Positions 1 through 7,638 of a DNA stretch of 64,000 nt are shown here, one piece after another (within the stretch, counting starts at the first letter, position 1; the number at the start of each line of letters is the position of its first letter). The DNA is from Streptomyces sp. NBC_00775 (GTDB lineage Bacteria > Actinomycetota > Actinomycetes > Streptomycetales > Streptomycetaceae), in NCBI RefSeq assembly GCF_036347135.1, contig NZ_CP108938.1:4774001-4838000 (forward strand). The letters run 5' to 3'. The notes below the pieces were generated by a model. It was given only the letters and a program-made list of their open reading frames with translations. It made no database searches and was not told the origin of the DNA. Position numbers and translations under genes: made by a program.

Positions 1-1003
1 GGTAGGCCTGCGCGAGCCGGTGCGCGGCCCGCACGGCCAGCGAGGTCTTGCCGCAGCCGCCCATGCCGTCGAGGGCGACGATCTGCGGCCCCTGCTCGCC
101 GCTCTCCTCGGCACAGCGCAGGAGTTCGGCCAATTCCCGGTCCCGCCCGGTGAAATCCGCCAAGTCGTTCGGGAGAGTGCACGGCGGTTCCGCCGGCAGC
201 GCGACGGGGGCGGCCGGCGGTGCCGGCGGCGGCGGTCCGGCCAGTTCCGGGCTCTCCCGCAGGATGCCCTCGTAGATCTTGGTGAGCTGCGAGCCGGGAT
301 CGATACCGAGTTCCTCGACGAGGAGTTCACGGACCCGGCCGTACTCCTCCAGCGCCTCCGCCTGGCGTCCCGAGCGGTACAAAGCCAGCATCAGCTGTCC
401 GCGCAGGGTCTCGCGCAGCGGATGCTGGTTGGTCAGTTCCCTGAGGTCCACGACGAGTTCGGACGCCTCGCCGAGCGCGAGCCGCAGGTCGAAGAGCTGC
501 TCCGACGCGGTCAGCCGGCGTTCCTCGATGGCGGTCGCCGCGGCCTCGATCACCGGACCGCCGGTTCCCGCGAGGACGGAACCGCGCCACAGCGCGAGCG
601 CCCCGCGCAGTATCTCGGCGGCTTCGGCGGTACGGCCGGCGGCCGCCGCGGTCTTCGCCTCACGCGCCAACAGACCGAATTCGGCCAAATCGATTTCAAT
701 TTCATCTATCGCGACGCGATAGCCGGGGCCGTCGGTGAGGAGCACTTCCGCGCCACCCGGGATACGTCGCCGCAGGTCCGCAATGGCCTTGCGTACTTGG
801 TGGGATGCCGTCGGCGGCGGATCCTCGTCCCAGGCCGCCTCAACGAGACGGGATACCGGGAGAACTCTTCCGGCCTCCAGTAGCAACGTAGCCAGTACTC
901 GTTCTTGAATCACTCCGCCCAGCCGGAGCCGTGTCCCGTTCGCCCACCCCTCGATCGGGCCAAGAATGTTGAACCGCAGCTGTTCCCCTGCCGCTGCCGT
1001 CAC
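1..1003 (-). CDS. SARP-family transcriptional activator with NB-ARC ATPase domain (C-terminus cut off)
   Basis: Reading the minus strand from the GTG at 1003, the protein begins with an OmpR-type winged-helix DNA-binding domain (about residues 8-100, with FNILGPIEGW and HQVRKAIADLRRRIP). A bacterial transcriptional activation domain follows (about 105-250), then a proline-rich linker and an NB-ARC P-loop (GMGGCGKTS) just before the window edge. The start is supported by GGAAGGA upstream and an in-frame stop above it. This is the AfsR/RedD type of activator, which binds direct repeats near cluster promoters. It diverges from the XRE-like regulator at 1283 across about 280 bases. It is probably the pathway-specific activator of the NRPS cluster, but that is inference from position. 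At least 334 residues are visible; the rest lies outside the window. Confidence 0.88.
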   Translation of the reverse strand, partial: MTAAAGEQLRFNILGPIEGWANGTRLRLGGVIQERVLATLLLEAGRVLPVSRLVEAAWDEDPPPTASHQVRKAIADLRRRIPGGAEVLLTDGPGYRVAIDEIEIDLAEFGLLAREAKTAAAAGRTAEAAEILRGALALWRGSVLAGTGGPVIEAAATAIEERRLTASEQLFDLRLALGEASELVVDLRELTNQHPLRETLRGQLMLALYRSGRQAEALEEYGRVRELLVEELGIDPGSQLTKIYEGILRESPELAGPPPPAPPAAPVALPAEPPCTLPNDLADFTGRDRELAELLRCAEESGEQGPQIVALDGMGGCGKTSLAVRAAHRLAQAY

Positions 1004-1282
1004 GGACAGTCCTTCCCCCTCGGTCCTAAGACCGCCCAGTAGTGCCTGGTCGCAGGTGATGGTAGCCGTCGCCGGAAACGGGCGGTACCGCACCGGGAAG
1101 GGTTCGGGAATGGCGCACCGGATGCTGTTCACCATCAGCGGACCAACAAGGCCGCCAAGGAGAACAGAGCGTGAGCAGACCGGAGAAACCCCAGTCCGGA
1201 CGTACGCGTTCCGGACAATCCTGGGAGATCGGGGAACCGGGCCACACCATTGCCACCGCATTTGGGGACCAAGGAGACAATG

Positions 1283-2644
1283 ATGAATTCCCAGGCGCCG
1301 ACGCCCGGGCTGGACGCCCTGCTGCAGAATGCCCGCAGGCGATCCGGACTGACTCAGGAACAACTCGCCGGACTTTCCACTGTCAGCGTGCGAGCCATCC
1401 GCGACCTCGAACAGGGCCGCGTGCAACATCCTCGTAAAGAAACTCTGCGACTGCTGGCCGGCGCCATGCGGCTGAGCGACGCGCGGCGCATCGAACTCGA
1501 ACTCGCGGTCGACGCCCACTCGGTGGGCCGCGTCTTCCAGGACAGTTACGGCGCCGAGCTCGCCGCCCCGCCCACCCCGCTGCGTCCGCTGGTCGGCCGG
1601 GTGGCCGAACTGGAGGCGCTGACCTTCCGGCTGAGCACCGAGCACGAGCGGCTGCTGACCCTGGTGGGCCTGCCCGGCGTGGGCAAGTCCCGGCTCGCTC
1701 AGGAGGCCACGCTGCGGATCCACGCCCGGGACCAGGTGCCGGTGCTGTGGGTACCCATGGACCGGCCGGACGAGAACGCTGACACGGCGGACCGCAGTCC
1801 GCAGTCGACCATGGTCGGCTGGGTACGGTCGCTGGTGCGCGACGGCGAGAAGTACGACGAACTGGCCGCCGTCATAGGGTCCAAGCCCACCCTGATCGTG
1901 CTGGACGGTCACGACGCGTCACCGGTCGTCAGCCCGCCCGTGCTGAACCTGCTGCGTTCCTGCGAACGCCTCAAGATCCTCATCACCAGCCGCCGCCCTG
2001 TGCAGCCCCCCGGGGGACGGCTGCTGCCGCTGGCCCCGCTTCCCGTCCCGGTCCCGGCCGGCACGCTGCCGGGCGACTCCCTCGTCACGGACCGGCCCGC
2101 GGTCGAACTCATGCTGTCGTACGTCAGCCACATGCGCCCCGACGTCCTGCCCACGGACGCCCTCACCACCACCCTGGCCGACATCTGCCATGCCCTGGAC
2201 GGCATACCGCAGGCACTGGAGGCCGCCGCGTCCTGGCTGCTCCTGTACTCGCCCGAGCAGCTTCTCGACGTCGCCCGGACGACTCCGCTGGTCCTCGTCG
2301 ACGGAGTCACCCCCGCCGACCCGGCGAGCGGCGCCACCCTGGGCGACCAGCTGAGCGCCGTCGTCACCGGCCTCAACCCGCACGCGACCGCACTCCTCGA
2401 CACGCTGGCCGCGCTGCCCGAGCCCTGGACGGTGGACGACGCCGCCCACGCCGCGGGCACCGCGCTCGCCGAGACGGCCCGGGACGTGCACGCCCTGCTG
2501 CTGCGCGGCCTGATCCGCCAGCACCCGTCCGCGCCCGGCGGACCCGTCGGCTTCACCGTGCTCAACCTGGTGCGGGAGCTGCTGGAGGCGGGGCGCGGCG
2601 GGGCCGACGAGATCAACGAGGCCGTGGAGGCAATGGCCTTCTAG
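1283..2644 (+). CDS. XRE-family HTH protein with AfsR/NB-ARC-like P-loop ATPase domain
   Basis: This 453-residue protein has an N-terminal helix-turn-helix (about residues 7-65; SGLTQEQLAGLS and IRDLEQGRV). A P-loop NTPase domain follows, with GLPGVGKSRLAQ near residue 135 and a Walker-B-like LIVLDGHD. There is no transmembrane segment. AAGGAG at 1271-1276 precedes two tandem ATGs (1280 and 1283), and the second has the better spacing. Proteins of this build are cytosolic regulators common in streptomycete biosynthetic clusters. It diverges from the SARP gene and is followed closely by the carbamoyltransferase gene. A role in controlling the NRPS cluster is likely but inferred. Confidence 0.82.
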   Translation: MNSQAPTPGLDALLQNARRRSGLTQEQLAGLSTVSVRAIRDLEQGRVQHPRKETLRLLAGAMRLSDARRIELELAVDAHSVGRVFQDSYGAELAAPPTPLRPLVGRVAELEALTFRLSTEHERLLTLVGLPGVGKSRLAQEATLRIHARDQVPVLWVPMDRPDENADTADRSPQSTMVGWVRSLVRDGEKYDELAAVIGSKPTLIVLDGHDASPVVSPPVLNLLRSCERLKILITSRRPVQPPGGRLLPLAPLPVPVPAGTLPGDSLVTDRPAVELMLSYVSHMRPDVLPTDALTTTLADICHALDGIPQALEAAASWLLLYSPEQLLDVARTTPLVLVDGVTPADPASGATLGDQLSAVVTGLNPHATALLDTLAALPEPWTVDDAAHAAGTALAETARDVHALLLRGLIRQHPSAPGGPVGFTVLNLVRELLEAGRGGADEINEAVEAMAF

Positions 2645-2686
2645 CTCGCCCCTCACTCCTCGCCCCTCACTCCTCGCCCCTCACTC
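2645..2686 (+). repeat. Three tandem 14-bp repeats (CTCGCCCCTCACTC)
   Basis: Three exact copies of a 14-bp unit start directly after the stop codon of the XRE-type regulator and run into a partial fourth copy. They sit 40-80 bases upstream of the carbamoyltransferase start. The tract may be a slippage product or a spacer; no function can be assigned. Confidence 0.9.
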
Positions 2687-2727
2687 CTCACCCGTCACGT
2701 GTCATCCGTCAGAAAGGCACCGCATCC

Positions 2728-3657
2728 ATGCGCAACCTGATCTCCCTCGCCGACCTCACCCCCGCCGAACTCGCCCACATCGTCGGGCGGGCCGTCGAAT
2801 TCGGCCGCGGCGGCGCGGACCGCAGGTCGCTCACCGGCCGGCAGGTCGGCATCTACTTCCGCAAGTCCTCGACCCGTACCCGTACGTCGTTCTGGAGCGG
2901 CGCCACTCGCCTGGGCGCCGACGTCATCACGTTCGGGCCGAACGAACTCCAGCTCACGACAGGGGAGACGGTCGAGGACACCGCCCGGGTGCTGGGGCAG
3001 TATCTCGACGCGCTCGTCGTACGCACCAACGGGGACGTGGACGAGATACGCCGGCTCGGCAGCAGCCCGGACCTGGCCGTCGTCAACGCCCTGAGCCTGG
3101 ACGAGCACCCCACCCAGGCGATCGCCGACCTGGCCACGCTCACCGAGCACTTCGATTCCCTGGACGGCCTGCATCTGCTGGCCGTGGGCGAGGGCAACAG
3201 CTCCGGCGCCGCGCTCGCGCTGGCCGCGGCGCTCACGCCCGGACTGCGGGTGACCCTGCTGTGCCCGAGCGGGTACGAGGTGCCCAAGGACACCCTGGAC
3301 CTGGTGGCCGAACTCAGCGGCGGCAAGGCCCTGGTGAGCCAGATCGTGTCCCCGGACGAGGTCGAGGGGCCGGTCGACGCCGTCTACACCAGCCGGTGGC
3401 AGACGATGGGCGTGCCCAAGGCGAACCCGGACTGGCTCAGCGACTTCGACGGCTTCCAGATCAACAGCGCGTTCCTCGACCGCTTCGGCGGCCCGCGCAC
3501 CGTCTTCCTCCACGACCTGCCCGCCGTGCGCGGCCAGGAGGTCACGGACGAGGTGCTGGACGGGGAGCGGAGCGTGGCATGGCGGCAGGCCCACCACAAG
3601 ATGACGGCCGCGATGGCGGTACTGGAGTGGTGTGTCGTGGGCTCCGCCCAGAGCTGA
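2728..3657 (+). CDS. Ornithine/aspartate carbamoyltransferase-family enzyme with altered amine-substrate motif
   Basis: This 309-residue protein has the normal length of the family. The carbamoyl-phosphate loop SSTRTRTSF is at residues 47-55, and HPTQAIADL is present. In ornithine carbamoyltransferases the amine-binding motif is HCLP; here it is HDLPAVRG. The SMG loop reads YTSRWQTMG. Carbamoyl-phosphate chemistry is therefore retained, but the acceptor is probably not ornithine. Carbamoyltransferase homologues in viomycin- and capreomycin-type pathways carbamoylate a 2,3-diaminopropionyl side chain. A 2,3-diaminobutyrate pathway lies in this cluster, so N-carbamoylation of diaminobutyrate or a derived residue is a reasonable hypothesis. 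AAAGG precedes the start at a rather long distance. It converges on the MbtH gene with a shared terminator. Confidence 0.85.
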   Translation: MRNLISLADLTPAELAHIVGRAVEFGRGGADRRSLTGRQVGIYFRKSSTRTRTSFWSGATRLGADVITFGPNELQLTTGETVEDTARVLGQYLDALVVRTNGDVDEIRRLGSSPDLAVVNALSLDEHPTQAIADLATLTEHFDSLDGLHLLAVGEGNSSGAALALAAALTPGLRVTLLCPSGYEVPKDTLDLVAELSGGKALVSQIVSPDEVEGPVDAVYTSRWQTMGVPKANPDWLSDFDGFQINSAFLDRFGGPRTVFLHDLPAVRGQEVTDEVLDGERSVAWRQAHHKMTAAMAVLEWCVVGSAQS

Positions 3658-3750
3658 CCGAGGTGTGGCCGTCCCGGGGTTCCCGCCCCGGGACTCCCGT
3701 TTGTGGGCCAAGAAATCCAGCGCGCGGCCGGAACAACGCGAAAACAACAA

Positions 3751-3801
3751 AGCGAAAACCCGGTTCCGCCGGATCATTCCGGCGGCACCGGGTTTTTCGC
3801 T
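3751..3801. terminator. Bidirectional rho-independent terminator between carbamoyltransferase and MbtH genes
   Basis: The arm AGCGAAAACCCGGTTCCGCC pairs with GGCGGCACCGGGTTTTTCGC across a short loop, with A and T runs inside the arms. It lies between two convergent genes and can serve both strands. Confidence 0.85.
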
Positions 3802-3822
3802 TCGAAAGAGGGCCGACCCGAG

Positions 3823-4035
3823 TCAGCCGGCCATCGCTGCGACGACCGAACGCGGGCGCATGTCCGTCCAGTTCGCCTCGATGAATTCGATGCATTCCTG
3901 CTTGCTGCCCTCGCCCTTCAGCAGTTCCCAGCCCGCCGGCTGCTGAATGCGGGACGGCCAGAGCGAGTGCTGGCCCTCTTCGTTGGCCAGCACGACATAG
4001 CGGCCCTCGGAATCCTCGAACGGGTTGGTTGCCAT
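3823..4035 (-). CDS. MbtH-like NRPS accessory protein
   Basis: This 70-residue protein has the family hallmarks: NPFEDSEG at the start, SLWPS, PAGW and the C-terminal IEANWTDMRP. MbtH-like proteins bind NRPS adenylation domains and allow their folding or activity. The ATG at 4035 has GGTGGAG upstream, and longer in-frame extensions do not resemble the family. It is transcribed away from the NRPS operon, downstream of the small gene at 4156-4437, and probably serves one or more of the six A domains of this cluster. Confidence 0.95.
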   Translation of the reverse strand: MATNPFEDSEGRYVVLANEEGQHSLWPSRIQQPAGWELLKGEGSKQECIEFIEANWTDMRPRSVVAAMAG

Positions 4036-4155
4036 GATCTCCACCTCGGTCTGACGAGAAGGTAAGCGGTGAACTCCTGCCGTCGACGCTAGAACTCCCG
4101 GGCCGCCGAGCGGGGCAGAACCTCCGGCAGACCGGCGGCATCCGGGCACGCCGGA

Positions 4156-4437
4156 TCAGGAGAGCCGACGGGACGTCTGGTGCGCGTAGGTGAGGGCGAC
4201 GCCGGTCGCCACGGTGGCCGCGCGCACCGCGCCGAGCGCCTCACGCAGCAGCTCTGTACGCTCCAGGGGCAGCTGGGCGAGTTGGGGCCGGCCCGCCCGT
4301 ACGATGTTCACCGCGGCCTCCAGGACCGCGACTTGGGCCTCGCCGAGCGCCTCGCGCCGGTCGACCCGCCGCAGTGCCGTGGCCAGGACGTCCTCAAGCG
4401 CGTCCGCCTCAAGGACGCTTTCGCCGGTGTGTGTCAT
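4156..4437 (-). CDS. Small hypothetical protein
   Basis: This 93-residue reading frame starts at an ATG with GAGGAG seven bases upstream. The sequence is predicted to be almost entirely helical, rich in Ala, Leu and Arg (for example EALGEAQVAVLEAAVNIV), with a weakly hydrophobic segment near the C-terminus (AATVATGVALTYAH). I recognise no family. It is the first gene of a minus-strand unit with the MbtH gene and diverges from the mutase operon. Its strong ribosome binding site and position suggest it belongs to the cluster. Confidence 0.6.
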   Translation of the reverse strand: MTHTGESVLEADALEDVLATALRRVDRREALGEAQVAVLEAAVNIVRAGRPQLAQLPLERTELLREALGAVRAATVATGVALTYAHQTSRRLS

Positions 4438-4523
4438 GTCATGACTCCTCGGTCGGGGCGCGATGTCCGCTGTGTGCGGTCCGCCCAGTGTCGCGCCCCG
4501 AATGGCGCCCGGAACACGGCAGT

Positions 4524-4563
4524 TGGGCAACTGCTCCTTTCCTGCCGCCCGGTTGCCGCCGGG
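4524..4563. promoter_or_regulatory. Putative cluster-specific regulatory motif (copy 1)
   Basis: TGGGCAACTG at 4524 is followed 17 bases later by CCTGCCG and then TTGCCGCCGGG. The same elements in the same order recur at 27521-27558, upstream of the second biosynthetic operon. The site lies in the divergent region between the small gene (minus) and the mutase operon (plus). It may be the binding site of one of the two regulators at the left end. Confidence 0.5.
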
Positions 4564-4673
4564 GACGCCGTAATTGACTCCGGCGCGAATCTACGGTGGT
4601 GGCCGAAAGGAAGTTCCGGCAAGCCAGGACCCTCCTTCTCCCCTGTCATCCAATGATGTGGACGAAGCGAACA

Positions 4674-5255
4674 ATGAAGCCTGCGGAATGGGCGGCTCGT
4701 CATCGATCCGGGCCGCTGGATGTCGTCGTCACCGGACTCCCCTCCGACGCGCACACCTGGAATCTCGTATTCATCCAACTGCTGCTCGAAGACCTCGGTC
4801 ACAAGGTGGTGAACCTGGGTCCCTGTGTTCCCGAGGACGAGATCGTCGAGTCCTGCTGCAAGTTCCAGCCCGACCTGCTGGTCGTCAGCAGCGTCAACGG
4901 GCACGGCTTCAACGATGCCCGGCCGCTGATCGGAGCGATCCGGTCGCGCTGGGAGCTGGCCGGGCTGCCCGCCGTCATCGGCGGAAAGCTCGGTGTCGGC
5001 GGCGACGCGGCCGACGAGCACGTGGAGCAGGCGGGCGAGCTGATGGCGGCCGGCTTCGACGCGGTCTTCCAGGAGGGCGTCGGCCTCGCCGTCTTCGAGT
5101 CCTTCGTCGGCTCGCTGACCGGGGCTGCCTCTCCCGCCCTCGCGGATCCCGCCCTCACGGATCCCGCCCCCGCGGACTCCGCCCTCGCGAGTGCCGGGCC
5201 CGCGCTCCGGCGCACGTCCCGCGCCGGGGCCCTGAGCGGAAAGGCGAAACGGTGA
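4674..5255 (+). CDS. Glutamate mutase-type B12-binding (sigma) subunit
   Basis: The protein is a small Rossmann-like cobalamin-binding domain. The base-off axial ligand motif reads LPSDAHTWN (His27 with the start used here), followed by GHKVVNLGPCVP, SSVNGHG and VIGGKLGVGG. These match the order seen in the small subunit of methylaspartate mutase, although the usual DxHxxG ends in Asn instead of Gly. With the epsilon subunit encoded next, it should interconvert L-glutamate and 3-methylaspartate using adenosylcobalamin. The start is uncertain: ATG at 4653 or 4656 and GTG at 4596 are also in frame. The C-terminus carries an Ala/Pro/Asp tail of degenerate repeats (DPALTDPAPADS). It overlaps the next gene by GTGA. 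Confidence 0.85.
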   Translation: MKPAEWAARHRSGPLDVVVTGLPSDAHTWNLVFIQLLLEDLGHKVVNLGPCVPEDEIVESCCKFQPDLLVVSSVNGHGFNDARPLIGAIRSRWELAGLPAVIGGKLGVGGDAADEHVEQAGELMAAGFDAVFQEGVGLAVFESFVGSLTGAASPALADPALTDPAPADSALASAGPALRRTSRAGALSGKAKR

Positions 5256-6625
5256 CCGCACTGCATCAACGCCCCCTGCCCTTCGGCCGTTTCGTCGCCG
5301 ACGCGCAGGCCCGTGGCGCCCTCGTGGTCCAGCCGCGGATGGGCTTCTCCGACCCCACGCTGATGCGGGCGGGCCTGCTGGCCACCAAGACCGCGGCGGA
5401 CCCGGTCGTCGGCACCGTCACCATCGACAGCTACACCCGGGTCAGCGACGAGCCGTCGGCCGTGCGGGCGCTGAACAACGGGGTCCCGCTGAACGGGTTC
5501 CCGATCACCTCCTACAGCCCGCACACCTCGCGCTGGATCCTGGACGGCGTACGCGACGCCGGCTTCCCGGTCCAGATCCGGCACGGATCGGCGCGTCCCC
5601 AGGGCATCGTCGCCGCCCTGGCCCTGCTCGGCCTGGACGCCACGGAGGGCGGCCCGGTGTCGTACTGCCTGCCGTACGGGCGCACCCCGCTGCTCGACTC
5701 CGTGCGCAACTGGCAGGAGAGCTGCGACTTCCTGGCCGCTCTGCGCGCCACCGGCACGGAACCGCACCTGGAGACCTTCGGCGGCTGCATGCTCGGCCAG
5801 CTGTGCCCGCCCGGGCTGCTGGTGGCGATCAGCGCGCTGGAGGCCCTCTTCTTCCACCGGGCGGGACTGCGCAGCATCTCGCTCAGCTACGCCCAGCAGA
5901 CCAACGCGGCGCAGGACCGGGAGGCGGTGCACGCACTGCGGCGGCTGGCCGGCGAGCTGCTGCCGGACACCGACTGGCACATCGTCCTCTACACGTACAT
6001 GGGCCTGTACCCGCGGACCCGGCGCGGCTCGCTGGACCTCCTGGAGCGTTCGGCGGAGCTGGCGGTGGAAACGGGGGCGGCCCGGCTGATCGTGAAGACG
6101 ACGGCCGAGTCGCACCGCATCCCCACCATCGCGGAGAACGTCGAGGCCCTGCGGGTCGCCTCCGGCGCCGCCGCCCGGCATCGGGCACGGCTCACCCCGC
6201 GAACCGAGCACACCGCCCTCGCCGAGCACACCGCCCTCGCCGACAACCCCGTCTACGCCGAGGCCCGCGCCCTCGTGGACGCCGTACTCAACCTGGACGA
6301 CGACCTGGGCCAGGCGCTCCTGAAGGCCTTCGCCCGCGGATACCTCGACGTCCCCTACTGCCTGCACCCCGACAACGCGGGCCGGACCCGCAGTCACATC
6401 GACCGGTCCGGCCGGCTCACCTGGTCCGAGATCGGGGCGATGCCCATCGGCCATGTCTCCGAGAAGGGCCGGCGGCTGACGGCGGCGGGGCTCTACGACG
6501 CCCTGTCGTTCGTGCAGCGCCGGCACGACCGCACCGCTTTCCCGACCGTCCCCCGGACCTCTCTTCCCTCGGCGGCCCGTCGCCCTTCGGTCCATCGGCA
6601 GCACACCCAGGAGGTAGCACCATGA
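5252..6625 (+). CDS. Glutamate mutase-type catalytic (epsilon) subunit
   Basis: About 457 residues, close to the usual 480, starting at a GTG overlapping the stop of the sigma-subunit gene. Family-like segments include VVQPRMGFSD, GTVTIDSYTRV, NGFPITSY, RHGSARPQ, QTNAAQDREAV and a C-terminal stretch ending IGAMPIGHVSEKG. The epsilon subunit is a TIM barrel that binds glutamate above the cobalamin held by the sigma subunit. Homologous pairs supply 3-methylaspartate for peptide and polyketide pathways such as friulimicin and vicenistatin. An internal short repeat (EHTALAEHTALAD) marks a loop. Its stop overlaps the next ATG, so the whole operon is probably translationally coupled. Confidence 0.87.
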   Translation: MTALHQRPLPFGRFVADAQARGALVVQPRMGFSDPTLMRAGLLATKTAADPVVGTVTIDSYTRVSDEPSAVRALNNGVPLNGFPITSYSPHTSRWILDGVRDAGFPVQIRHGSARPQGIVAALALLGLDATEGGPVSYCLPYGRTPLLDSVRNWQESCDFLAALRATGTEPHLETFGGCMLGQLCPPGLLVAISALEALFFHRAGLRSISLSYAQQTNAAQDREAVHALRRLAGELLPDTDWHIVLYTYMGLYPRTRRGSLDLLERSAELAVETGAARLIVKTTAESHRIPTIAENVEALRVASGAAARHRARLTPRTEHTALAEHTALADNPVYAEARALVDAVLNLDDDLGQALLKAFARGYLDVPYCLHPDNAGRTRSHIDRSGRLTWSEIGAMPIGHVSEKGRRLTAAGLYDALSFVQRRHDRTAFPTVPRTSLPSAARRPSVHRQHTQEVAP

Positions 6626-7638
6626 CCAGCACGTCCGCCGAGCTCGACGTCCGCATCCCGCCCGCGTTCCCGTCCTCGCCCGACCAGCACCTGGTGGCCG
6701 AGAGCACCCGGGCCACCCTCCGCGTACAGAGCCGCATGCTCGCCGCGACCCGCGCGTTCCTGACCGGGCAGGGCTTCCAGGAGCTGCTGCCGCCGGTCAT
6801 CGGGCCGGTCACCGATCCGGGCATCCGCGGCTCCAAGCAGGTCGACGTCGACTTCTACGGCCACAAGTACAAGCTGATGACCAGCGCGATCCTCTACAAG
6901 CAGGCCTCCCTGCTGGCCTTCGACAAGATCTTCTACATCGCGCCCAACGTGCGCCTGGAGCCGCTGGAGACGGCCGTCACGCACCGCCATCTCGCCGAGT
7001 TCCACCAGATCGACGTGGAGATCCGCGACGCCCGGCGCGAGGACGCGATGGAGCTCGCCGAGCGCCTGGTGGCGTACGTGGTCGACGAGGTGGTCCGTGA
7101 GCTGCCCGCCGACCTGGAGCTGCTCGGCCGGGACAAGGACGCCTTCCGGGAGGTGGTGACCGGGGCGTTCGCCCGGACCACCCACAAGGAGGCGACCGCG
7201 GACCTGATCGCGCTCGGGCATCCGCAGGACCCGGGCGCCGAGATCGACTGGGAGGGCGAGGAGATCCTCTCCGCCAAGACCAGCCGCCCGTTCTTCGTCG
7301 CCGACTACCCCAAGGGCTCGCGCGGCTTCTACGACCGCGAGGACCCCGAGCAGCCGGGTGTCCTGCGCAACTTCGACCTGATCGCCCCGGAGGGCTACGG
7401 CGAACTGGCCAGCGGCAGCGAGCGGGAGCACGACTACGCGGCCCTGGTCACGCGGATGCGGGAGACCGGCGAGAACCCGGCCAAGTACGGCTGGTACCTG
7501 GACCTGGCGCGTCGGGGCATCCCCGCCAGCTCCGGTTTCGGTATCGGCCTGGAGCGCTTCACCCGGTACGTCACCGGCCGCACCGCCGTCTGGGAGGCCA
7601 GCGCCTACCCCAAGCTTCCGGGAGTGGTCTCGGCATGA
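6622..7638 (+). CDS. Stand-alone AsnRS-like asparagine synthetase (class II aaRS paralogue)
   Basis: This 338-residue protein consists only of a class II aminoacyl-tRNA synthetase catalytic core; the N-terminal anticodon-binding domain of AsnRS/AspRS is missing. Motif 2 is visible as IAPNVRLEP followed by THRHLAEFHQIDVEI, and motif 3 as SGFGIGLERFTRYVTG. Archaeal asparagine synthetase of this type activates the side-chain carboxylate of aspartate as the adenylate and amidates it with ammonia. In this operon the likely substrate is the 3-methylaspartate made by the mutase, giving 3-methylasparagine or a related amide. That is inference. AGGAGG stands eight bases before the ATG, which overlaps the mutase stop. 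Confidence 0.8.
   Translation: MTSTSAELDVRIPPAFPSSPDQHLVAESTRATLRVQSRMLAATRAFLTGQGFQELLPPVIGPVTDPGIRGSKQVDVDFYGHKYKLMTSAILYKQASLLAFDKIFYIAPNVRLEPLETAVTHRHLAEFHQIDVEIRDARREDAMELAERLVAYVVDEVVRELPADLELLGRDKDAFREVVTGAFARTTHKEATADLIALGHPQDPGAEIDWEGEEILSAKTSRPFFVADYPKGSRGFYDREDPEQPGVLRNFDLIAPEGYGELASGSEREHDYAALVTRMRETGENPAKYGWYLDLARRGIPASSGFGIGLERFTRYVTGRTAVWEASAYPKLPGVVSA

Noticed and set aside
2645..2692. CRISPR-like array
   Set aside because: The 14-bp units are directly adjacent without spacers and no cas genes are present; it is a simple tandem repeat. No CRISPR array was seen in the window.
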